A stretch of DNA of 9,140 nucleotides, taken from contig JANYFQ010000238.1 of the NCBI GenBank assembly GCA_025362615.1, forward strand, positions 1 to 9,140, in the 5' to 3' direction. Below are positions 1 to 7,500 of this stretch, piece after piece. The translations under genes and the position numbers were made by a program. The stretch comes from Hymenobacter sp. GTDB lineage: Bacteria; Bacteroidota; Bacteroidia; Cytophagales; Hymenobacteraceae. Under the pieces are notes generated by a model, which worked only from the letters and a program-made list of their open reading frames with translations, was not told the origin of the DNA and ran no database searches. The first letter of the stretch is position 1. The number at the start of each line of letters is the position of its first letter.

Positions 1-88
1 GCGGCTTTTTTGCCGCCCGCCCGCTTCGGATAGCCGGTTAAACTACCTGGGAAAAGCGGGCGGGCGGCAAAAAAAGCCGCCCACCCGC
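1..88. repeat. GC-rich inverted repeat of two hairpin units (left unit cut by window start)
   Basis: Positions 1-26 are the reverse complement of 54-80, except that the right copy has seven A (69-75) where the left has six T (6-11). The right arm is also a hairpin. GCGGGCGGGCGGC (56-68) faces GCCGCCCACCCGC (76-88) around an A7 loop, giving 7 bp, one C61/A83 mismatch, then 5 bp. The left unit shows the T-loop version and probably continues upstream of the window. The element lies about 40 nt beyond the ggt stop, so it could end transcription of ggt or of a converging gene. However, the T-run sits inside the symmetric structure and not after a stem as in a standard intrinsic terminator. The rest, 89-130, shows nothing recognisable. 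Confidence 0.7.
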
Positions 89-130
89 ACCGCCTGGGGC
101 CGCAACCGACTCTCTCAACTGCTTCGTTGG

Positions 131-1906
131 TCAGTACCCCACGGCGGCATCGTCGCCCCTAGGGTCGGCGCCGCCTTCGAGGCGGCCGTCGGGCAGGACG
201 CGGATGAGGTCGATGCGGCCCCAGGGGCTGCGGGGGTTGAGGCGGTAGCCGCGCTGGCGCAGGGTGTCCTGGGCAGCGGGGAGCAAGGCTCCGGCTTCGA
301 CATCGATTAAATCGGGGAGCCATTGGTGGTGCAGGCGGGGGGCGGCGGCGGCCTGCTGGGCGTTGAGGCCGTAATCGACGATGCCGACGATGGCTTGCAA
401 CACGCTGGTGATGATGGTGCTGCCGCCGGGCGTGCCCAGCACCAGGGCCAGCTTGCCCTGGCGGGTGAGGATGGTGGGCGTCATCGAGGAGAGCATTCGT
501 TTATTGGGGCCGATGGCGTTGGCCTGGCCGCCGACGAGGCCGTAGGCGTTGGGGGTGCCGGGCTTGGCCGAGAAGTCGTCCATCTCGTTGTTGAGGATAA
601 AGCCCGCGCCGGGCACCACGAGGTGGCTGCCGTAGGCCCCGTTGAGGGTGGTGGTGCAGCTCACGGCGTTGCCGAGGGCATCGACGATGCAGTAGTGGGT
701 GGTTTCGGGGCTTTCGTACACGGGAATGTTTTCGCCGGCCGCCACGTCGGCACTGGGCGTGGCGTGGCCGTCGGAACGGATGGAGCCGGCGCGGTAGCGG
801 TTGTAGTCGAGGTCGAGGAGCTTGGCGACGGGCACGCGGCCAAAGTCGGGGTCGCCGAGGAAGGTGGCGCGGTCGGCGTAGGCGCGGCGCTCGGCTTCGG
901 TGAGGGCATGAACGGCCAGCGGGGCGTGGTAGCCCAGGCGCGGGAAATCCACGGGCTCGAGCATTTGCAGCATTTGGAGCAGGGCGATGCCGCCGCTGCT
1001 GGGCGGGGGCATGGCGATGACCTCGTAGTCGCGGTACTTGCCGCGCAGGGCGGTGCGCCAGCGGGCCTGGTAGGCGTCGAGGTCTTTTTGGGCGAGCAGG
1101 CCGCGCCGGCTTTGCACTTCCTTGAGCAGCAGGCGGGCGGTTTCGCCCTGGTAAAAGCCGGCCCGGCCCTGGTCGCGGATGCGGACGAGGGCGGCGGCCA
1201 GCGCGGGCAGGCGCAGGGTATCGCCGGCCAGCCAGAGGCGGGTGCTGTCGGTGGCCGCGCGCAGGTAGGCGGGGGCGGGGCGGCCGGCGTTGGTTTTGAG
1301 GAAGGCGGCGCGGTTGCGGTTGAGGCCGTCGGCTTCTTTTTGGGTGAGCGGGAAGCCCTGGGCGGCCAGGGCCACGGCGGGCTGCACGAGGCTGGCCCAG
1401 CTGAGCTTGCCCAGGCGCTTGTGCAGGGCGGCCATGCCGGCCACGGTGCCGGGCGTACCCACGGCCAGCGCCCCGTCGGTGCTGAGGCCGGGCACCACGG
1501 CCCCGGTTTTGGGGTCGAGGTACATATCGCGGGTGGCGGCGGCAGGGGCGGTTTCGCGGAAGTCGAGCGCCCCGGCCAGGCCGTTGCGGTCGAGGTACAC
1601 CAGGAAGCCGCCGCCGCCGATGTTGCCCGCCGCTGGCAGCACCACGGCCAGGGCAAACTGCACGGCCACGGCCGCATCGTAGGCCGTGCCGCCGCGCTGC
1701 AACACCTGGCTGCCTACCTGCGAAGCCAGCGGGTGGGCCGACACCACCTGGGCAAAGCGCGTCACGACGGGCGCATCGGCTTTGGGCAAGGGCATGGCCA
1801 GCTCGCTCTCGCTGGCGCGGGCCGAGGACGTGACGGGCCGCTCGGCCATGCAGGCCAGCAGCGCCGCCAGCGGCAGGGTGAGGAAGTAGGAGCGGGAAAA
1901 GCGCAT
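131..1906 (-). CDS. ggt: Gamma-glutamyltransferase (glutathione hydrolase), predicted lipoprotein
   Basis: An N-terminal nucleophile hydrolase that cleaves or transfers the gamma-glutamyl group of glutathione and related peptides. The 591-residue precursor is about the usual length (E. coli enzyme about 580). Visible residues match E. coli Ggt: R117 in DFRETAP (substrate carboxylate binding), the self-cleavage and catalytic Thr402 in PETTHY, T420 and N422, the lid-loop Y455 after NNEMDDFSAKPG, S473/S474, and the oxyanion glycines G494-G495 in TPGGS. The C-terminal ADPRGDDAAVGY also fits the family. Autoprocessing would give a large subunit of about 400 and a small subunit of about 190 residues. 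I chose the ATG at 1906 because it begins a clean signal peptide with a lipobox, LLAC (16-19). An in-frame start at 2101 would instead translate through the palindromic element. The lipobox predicts a membrane-anchored periplasmic or surface form. No clear promoter box and no Shine-Dalgarno sequence were seen upstream; TAAA directly precedes the ATG. Confidence 0.96.
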   Translation of the reverse strand: MRFSRSYFLTLPLAALLACMAERPVTSSARASESELAMPLPKADAPVVTRFAQVVSAHPLASQVGSQVLQRGGTAYDAAVAVQFALAVVLPAAGNIGGGGFLVYLDRNGLAGALDFRETAPAAATRDMYLDPKTGAVVPGLSTDGALAVGTPGTVAGMAALHKRLGKLSWASLVQPAVALAAQGFPLTQKEADGLNRNRAAFLKTNAGRPAPAYLRAATDSTRLWLAGDTLRLPALAAALVRIRDQGRAGFYQGETARLLLKEVQSRRGLLAQKDLDAYQARWRTALRGKYRDYEVIAMPPPSSGGIALLQMLQMLEPVDFPRLGYHAPLAVHALTEAERRAYADRATFLGDPDFGRVPVAKLLDLDYNRYRAGSIRSDGHATPSADVAAGENIPVYESPETTHYCIVDALGNAVSCTTTLNGAYGSHLVVPGAGFILNNEMDDFSAKPGTPNAYGLVGGQANAIGPNKRMLSSMTPTILTRQGKLALVLGTPGGSTIITSVLQAIVGIVDYGLNAQQAAAAPRLHHQWLPDLIDVEAGALLPAAQDTLRQRGYRLNPRSPWGRIDLIRVLPDGRLEGGADPRGDDAAVGY

Positions 1907-1949
1907 TTTAGGGGCGGGTGATAAGTAACTGAGGGTAGGCGGGGTCGTT

Positions 1950-2101
1950 TTGGCGCGGGCCTCCAGGCCCGTGCCGACTGCTTTGGGGGCCGCTGGCCCC
2001 AATTGTTGAACGATGGGCCGTGGACGGCCCAACAATTTCGGCCTGGGGGTGCGGGCCAGAGGCCCGCTAGTAGCCGGCACGGGCCCGGAGGCCCGCGCCA
2101 A
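1950..2101. repeat. Nested palindromic element between divergent ggt and glgB
   Basis: Outer arms 1950-1976 and 2075-2101 are reverse complements with one mismatch over 27 bp. Each arm is itself a hairpin. In the left one, GGCGCGGGCCT and AGGCCCGTGCC pair around a CC loop, with a G1955/T1972 mismatch at the 8th pair from the loop. The right one has a GG loop, an A2079/C2096 mismatch at the same place and an extra C2086/A2089 mismatch beside the loop. Three more hairpins lie between the arms: around 1983-2002 (one bulged G), GGGCCGT-GG-ACGGCCC at 2015-2030, flanked by AATTGTTG and CAACAATT, and GCGGGCC-AGA-GGCCCGC at 2051-2067. Both flanking genes are transcribed away from it, so it is not a terminator for either. 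REP/BIME-like DNA or an insulator are possible roles (inference). Confidence 0.75.
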
Positions 2102-2153
2102 CCGCCTGGCCCGTGCGGCAGCCGGACGTAACGTAGGGGTAAAGAACGGGAAT

Positions 2154-2184
2154 TTTGGGAGAGTTTGGCCACCTGCTACCTTTG
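2154..2184 (+). promoter_or_regulatory. Bacteroidota-type promoter of glgB (-33 TTTG, -7 TACCTTTG)
   Basis: TTTG at 2154-2157 and TACCTTTG at 2177-2184 are separated by 19 nt, matching the Bacteroidota primary sigma consensus (TTTG, then TAnnTTTG). Transcription should begin near 2190, leaving a leader of about 25 nt before the ATG at 2216. This excludes the in-frame ATG at 2165, which lies inside the promoter. Confidence 0.75.
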
Positions 2185-2215
2185 CCTTTCCATCTTACGC
2201 CCTTCGTCACTGCTC

Positions 2216-4270
2216 ATGGCCACTCCTTCCAAAACCCCTACCGCCCGCCCGCCCGCGCCGCTGGCCCTGGTTGCAAACGATGCCTGGCTCGCGCCCCACG
2301 AGCCGGTGCTGCGGCGGCGGCAGGCGCGGCTGGCGGCCCGGCTCGCCGAGATTGAGCAGCACCACGGCAGCCTGCTCAACTACGCCACGGCGCACGAGCA
2401 ATTGGGCCTGCACCACCACGCGGAGCGCGGCGGCTACGTCTATCGCGAGTGGGCACCGGGGGCTGAAGGACTGGCGCTGGTCGGCGATTTTAACTTCTGG
2501 GACGGGGCCGCCGACCCGCTGCAAAAGCTGGAGTACGGCGTGTGGGAGGTGTTTTTGCCCGACACTGCGGCCGGGCCGCGCCTGGCGGCGGGCAGCCGCT
2601 ACAAGGTCCGCATCCGGGCCGCCAACGGCACCCACGACCGCCTGCCGGCCACCCTGCGCCGCGCCGTGCAAGACCCCGAAACCCACGACTTTGCCGCCCA
2701 GGTGCTGCCCCTGGCCGCCCCCTTTGCCTGGACCGACGCCGCCTTCGACCTTAAAGCCGCCGTGCCCGAGCCGCTCATCTACGAGGCCCACGCCGGCATG
2801 GCCCAGGAGGCCGAGCGGGTGGGCAGCTACCGCGAATTTGCCGACGACATTTTGCCCCGCATCGCGGCTGGGGGCTACAATTGCGTACAGCTCATGGCCG
2901 TGATGGAGCACCCGTACTACGGCTCGTTTGGCTACCACGTGGCCAACTTTTTTGCCGCCAGCTCGCGCTTCGGCACCCCCGACGACCTCAAGTATTTGAT
3001 TGACGAAGCGCACCGGCGCGGGCTGGGCGTGCTGCTCGACATCGTGCATTCGCACGCCGTGAAAAACGAGGCCGAGGGCCTGGCCGATTTCGACGGCTCG
3101 GGCAACCTATATTTCCACAAGGGCACACGCGGCAACCACCCCGGCTGGGACAGCAAGCTCTTCGATTACGGCCGGCCCGAAGTGCAGCAGTTTCTGCTTT
3201 CCAACCTGCGCTACTGGCTGGAGGAGTTTCACTTCGACGGTTTTCGGTTTGATGGCGTGACCTCCATGCTCTACCACCACCACGGCGAGGGCGTGAGCTT
3301 CGGCGATTACGCCGAATACTTTGGGCCGGGGGCCGACGAGGACGCGATTTTGTACCTGCAACTGGCCACCACGCTGGTGCATCAGGTCAAAAAAAACACC
3401 TTGCTCATCGCCGAGGACATGAGCGGGATGCCCGGCCTGTGCCGCCCGATTGCCGAAGGCGGCATCGGCTTCGATTACCGCCTGGCGATGGGCATCCCCG
3501 ACTTCTGGATAAAGCTGCTCAAACACACGCCCGACGAAGCCTGGCCCCTGGGCGGCCTCTGGCACGAGCTGACCAACCGCCGGGCCGGCGAAAAAACCGT
3601 GGCCTACGCCGAAAGCCACGACCAGGCCCTGGTCGGCGACAAAACCCTTGCCCACTGGCTCTTCGACGCGGCCATCTACACCCACATGAGCGCCGCCGAC
3701 CCCGACCCCGGCGCGGCCCGCGCCCAGGCGCTGCACAAAATCATCCGCCTGCTCACGCTCGCGGCCGGGGGCGAGGCGTACCTCAACTTCATCGGCAACG
3801 AGTTCGGGCACCCGGAGTGGGTGGACTTCCCCCGTGCCGGCAACGCCGACAGCTACCGCTACGCCCGCCGGCAGTGGAGCCTGGCCGACAACCCCGGCCT
3901 GCGCTACCAGCAACTCGGGGCTTTTGACAAGGCAATGGTGGCCCTGGCCCGCGCCCGGCACCTGCTGGCTGCCGGCCCGGCCACGCTGCTGCGGCACGAC
4001 GACACGAACCAAGTGCTGGCCTTCGCGCGCGGTGGCCTGGTGGTGGTCGTGAACCTGCACGTCAGCCAAAGCCTGACCGACTACCAACTGCCGGTGCCCG
4101 CCGCCGGGGCTTGGCGCGTGCTGCTGAGCACCGACGATGCCGCCTTCGGCGGCTTCGGGCGCGTGGACGCCGCCGTGCCCTACGACACGCTGGGCGGCGG
4201 CGGCCCGACCGCAGCCCCGGCGTTGCGGCTCTATTTGCCGAGCCGCGTGGCGCTGGTGCTGGGGCAGTGA
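2216..4270 (+). CDS. glgB: 1,4-alpha-glucan branching enzyme, eukaryotic-type (GH13)
   Basis: A cytoplasmic enzyme that cuts an alpha-1,4-glucan chain and re-attaches it by an alpha-1,6 bond, making branches in glycogen. The protein has 684 residues, close to eukaryotic GBE1/plant SBE length. A CBM48-like beta-sandwich lies at about 70-155 (YREWAPGAEGLALVGDFNFW from residue 76). The GH13 barrel covers about 195-560, with MEHPYYGSFGYHV (230-242) and DIVHSH (from D275). The catalytic set is D346 in DGFRFDGVTSML (nucleophile), E400 in IAEDMSGMP (acid/base) and D469 in ESHDQALVGDK (transition-state stabiliser). A beta-rich C-terminal domain follows from about 585. The VTSMLYHHHG, GFDYRLAMGIPD and LTNRR stretches resemble the eukaryotic branching-enzyme group (GH13 subfamily 8) more than E. 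coli GlgB. The start was chosen because it lies downstream of the mapped promoter. No other glycogen genes are in the window. Confidence 0.95.
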   Translation: MATPSKTPTARPPAPLALVANDAWLAPHEPVLRRRQARLAARLAEIEQHHGSLLNYATAHEQLGLHHHAERGGYVYREWAPGAEGLALVGDFNFWDGAADPLQKLEYGVWEVFLPDTAAGPRLAAGSRYKVRIRAANGTHDRLPATLRRAVQDPETHDFAAQVLPLAAPFAWTDAAFDLKAAVPEPLIYEAHAGMAQEAERVGSYREFADDILPRIAAGGYNCVQLMAVMEHPYYGSFGYHVANFFAASSRFGTPDDLKYLIDEAHRRGLGVLLDIVHSHAVKNEAEGLADFDGSGNLYFHKGTRGNHPGWDSKLFDYGRPEVQQFLLSNLRYWLEEFHFDGFRFDGVTSMLYHHHGEGVSFGDYAEYFGPGADEDAILYLQLATTLVHQVKKNTLLIAEDMSGMPGLCRPIAEGGIGFDYRLAMGIPDFWIKLLKHTPDEAWPLGGLWHELTNRRAGEKTVAYAESHDQALVGDKTLAHWLFDAAIYTHMSAADPDPGAARAQALHKIIRLLTLAAGGEAYLNFIGNEFGHPEWVDFPRAGNADSYRYARRQWSLADNPGLRYQQLGAFDKAMVALARARHLLAAGPATLLRHDDTNQVLAFARGGLVVVVNLHVSQSLTDYQLPVPAAGAWRVLLSTDDAAFGGFGRVDAAVPYDTLGGGGPTAAPALRLYLPSRVALVLGQ

Positions 4271-4272
4271 GG

Positions 4273-4387
4273 GGTTTCTTGTTTCTTGTTGCTGGTTGGA
4301 CATTCTGATAGCTGTCCCGCAGTGGGCGCAGTGTCGTGCTGAAAGTCGCTGGTCTGGTCAATCGTTGAGAACAAGAAACAAGAAACC
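4273..4387. repeat. Inverted repeat directly after glgB
   Basis: GGTTTCTTGTTTCTTGTT (4273-4290) and its exact reverse complement AACAAGAAACAAGAAACC (4370-4387) form an 18-bp stem starting 2 nt after the glgB stop, with a 79-nt loop. A second, overlapping inverted pair exists: GTTGCTGGTT at 4288-4297 and AACCAGCAAC at 4384-4393. The arms contain a tandem GTTTCTT. No T-tract follows the right arm, so it is not a standard intrinsic terminator. It may be a 3'-end mRNA-stabilising hairpin or a dispersed repeat (inference). Confidence 0.7.
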
Positions 4388-4420
4388 AGCAACCGGGTGG
4401 CATAGCATCTTTATGCGATA

Positions 4421-4449
4421 CCGCCGCGTGGCGGCACCCGCTACCTTTG
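4421..4449 (+). promoter_or_regulatory. -7 promoter box of the adhesin gene with an adjacent palindrome
   Basis: TACCTTTG at 4442-4449 matches the Bacteroidota -7 box and is followed by C, as at the two other plus-strand genes. No good TTTG lies 19-21 nt upstream, so the -33 element is weak or absent. A perfect small palindrome, CCGCC-GCGT-GGCGG (4421-4434), sits 7 nt before the box, where an operator could act (inference). The predicted leader to the ATG at 4506 is about 50 nt. Confidence 0.55.
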
Positions 4450-4505
4450 CACCTGCCGCCGGTCGTGTGCCGGCCGTGCCTGGGCCGCTGGCCCCGCGAG
4501 TGTTT

Positions 4506-7500
4506 ATGAAAGTTTCCGTTACCTATTGGCTGCGCCTGAGTGGGCTTTTTCTGTTATTTACCGCTGGCCTGACGGCCCAGGCCCAAACGGGCATCACCAT
4601 CGGGGCCGTCACGGCCCCCGATGCCTCGGCGGCGCTCGACATCATCAGCACGACCAAGGGTGTGCTGCTGCCCCGCGTGGCCCTGGCCACGGCCATTGCC
4701 ACGCCCGCCACGGGGTTGATTGTGTTTCAGACCGGCGGCACGGCGGGGTACTACTACAACGCCGGCACCAGCGGCAGCCCGAGCTGGCAGCAAATTGCCA
4801 CGGTGGCGGGCGCGGCCATCACGGCCGGTAACGGCCTGACCAAAACCGGGCAGAACCTGGCCCTGGGCGGCAGCCTGACCCAGGCCACCACCGTTGCCCA
4901 AGGCGGCAACCTATTCAGCCTGACCGGCGGCAACGTGGGCATCGGTACGGTGGTGCCCCAGGCCACGCTGGAAGCCAGCGGCGACTTTCGGGTGAGCAAC
5001 GGCACGACCAACGCCACGCTGGGCAACTCAACCACCGGTTTTGCCAACTTTGGCGGGAGCAACCTGGGCCAGTCGTTCACGTTGCCCGTGGCGGCCACCA
5101 TCACCAGCGTCCGGCTGTTCTCCAACAACTCCTTCACCACCACGTTCATCATTTACAGCGGAGCCGGCTCGGGCGGCACGGCCCTCGCCAGCCCACAGAC
5201 CATTACCTTCGTGGCTGGCGTGCGCACCACCGTGAATCTGAGTTCCCCGCTGGCCTTAAGCGCCGGGATATATTCGGTGATGGTGAACACGGGCAGCAAC
5301 GGGCTGCGCTACGACAACAACGGCGACACCTACCCCGGCGGCGGCATTTACAACGGCACCGTCTCCCAGAGTGCGTCTGACCTGGACTTTGCTATTGCTT
5401 ACACCGCTGGCAGCGCCACCAGCAGCCTCTACGTGGCCCCCGGTGGCAACGTGGGCATCGGCACCACGGGCACGCCCGGCCAGCGGCTCGACGTGACCGG
5501 CGGCAGCATCCGCATCGGCACCAGCGGCAGCGGCCTCATCTTCCCCGATGGCAGCACCCAGACCACGGCCGCCGTTACGGGCACCGGGGCCGACTTCATT
5601 AAGAACGGCACCGCCCAGCAGGCGACGTCCAACTTCAACATCAGCGGCAATGGCACGGTGGGCGGCACACTCAGCGCGGCCACGGCCACCGTGACCGGCA
5701 CCACCACCACCGCCAACGCCGTGGTGACGACGGCCCTCACCGGCAGCGGCAGCAACATCGGCACTACGGTGGGCCTGGGCATCCGGGCCGACGGCGGCCT
5801 GAACCTGGGCCAGAACACCAGCGACAACTTCTTCGTGGGCTACCTGGCCGGGCGCGACAACACCACCGGCGTCACCAACTACGCGGTGGGCATCCGGGCG
5901 GGCGAGCGCACCACCACCGGCAACTACAACGTCTTTTTGGGGTCGGCGGCGGGCCAGTTCAACACCACCGGCGGCCAGAACCTGTACATGGGCTGGCTGG
6001 CGGGGCAGGTTAGCAACGGCGACCGCAACTTTGCCATCGGGATGCAGGCCGGCCGGGCCAACACGGCCAGCGACAACCACTTTGTGGGCTTTTACGCCGG
6101 CACCGCCACCAACACCGGCTCGCGCAACACCTTTGAGGGCAACTACACCGGGGTGAGCAACACCAGCGGGGGCCGCAACACCTTCGTGGGCTACCAGGCC
6201 GGCAGTGCCAACACGGATGGCAGCAACAACTTTGGCTTTGGCCACATGGCCGGTCCGTCGAGCGGGAGCCTCACCAACGCCGGGGCCATTGGCTACAACG
6301 CCCGTGTGAACCAGAGCAACAGCCTCGTGCTGGGCGGCACCGGCACCGATGCCGTGAAGGTGGGCATTGGCACCATCACCCCCAGCCAAACGCTGGATGT
6401 GACCGGCGGCAGCATCCAAATCAGCACCAGCGGCCAGGGCCTCATCTTCCCCGATGCCACCACCCAAACCACGGCGGCCACCACCAGCACGGCCAGCAAC
6501 GGCCTCACCAAAACCGGTAATAACATTGCTTTGGGCGGCAGCCTGAGCACCCAAACCAACATCCTGCAAGCGGGCAGCGCCTTCACCCTCACCGGGGGCA
6601 ACGTGGGCGTGGGCACGGCCGTGCCCCCGGCCACGCTCGAAACCAACGGCGACTTCCGCGTCAGCAACGGCACGACCAGCACTTCGCTCGGCACGGCTGG
6701 CAACGGCAACGTGACGGCTTCCTTCAACGGGCTGGGGCAGTCGTTTACGCTGCCCACGGCCGGCACCGTCACCAGCATCCGGCTGCGGTCGAACACCACG
6801 CACAGCACCACCTTCACCATCTACAGCGGCGGGGGCACGACGGGCGCGGTCCAGGCTACCCAGGTCATCAGCTTCGTGGCCGATGCTTCGGCCACGGTGC
6901 CCCTCACCACGCCCCTGGCCCTGGGGGCTGGTACCTACACCATTACCCTGGCCCAGCCTCAGGGCCTCTATTACTTTGGCACCGGCAGCGACGCTTACCC
7001 CGGCGGCACCCTGTACTTCGGCAACAGCGCCGGCACCGGCACCGTGGACCTGGAGTTTACGGTGAACTACACCAGCGGCGCGGCCACCAGCAGCCTCTAC
7101 GTGGCCACGGGCGGCAACGTGGGCATCGGCACCAGCAGCGCCCCGGCCCAGAAGCTGGACGTGACGGGCGGCAGCATCAAAATCAGCACCGTCGGCCAGG
7201 GCCTCATCTTCCCCGATGCCACCACCCAGACCACGGCGGCCACCGCTGGCAGCTTCATCCAAAACCAAACCGCCAGCGCCCAGACCGGGGGCTTCAACGT
7301 GGCCGGCACCGGCACGGTGGGCGGCACCTTGACCACCGGCGCGGGCCTGGTGGTGAACAGCGGCGGCAGCAACACCGGCACCATCGCCAACGGCCTGCGC
7401 TTTAACGGCCCGAACGCGGGCGAAGGCATAGCCAGCAAAACCAACGCCGGCGGCAACCAGTCGGGGCTGGACTTTTACACCAACTCCTCGGCCAGGCTCA

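Noticed and set aside
323..1921. Long open frame on the plus strand opposite ggt (532 codons)
   Set aside because: It is Gly/Ala/Val-rich with no recognisable domain. The minus strand here encodes every catalytic motif of gamma-glutamyltransferase, so this is an antisense shadow caused by high GC.
1907..2101. N-terminal extension of ggt to an ATG at 2101
   Set aside because: The 65 extra residues come from the palindromic element and would bury the signal peptide and lipobox that begin at 1906.
2165..2215. N-terminal extension of glgB to an ATG at 2165
   Set aside because: This ATG lies between the -33 and -7 boxes, before the expected transcription start. The ATG at 2216 follows the promoter at a normal distance.
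5826..6317. Repeat zone as a possible CRISPR or non-coding tandem array
   Set aside because: The periodicity is at the protein level (16-17 residues), in frame inside one long gene, with degenerate DNA repeats.
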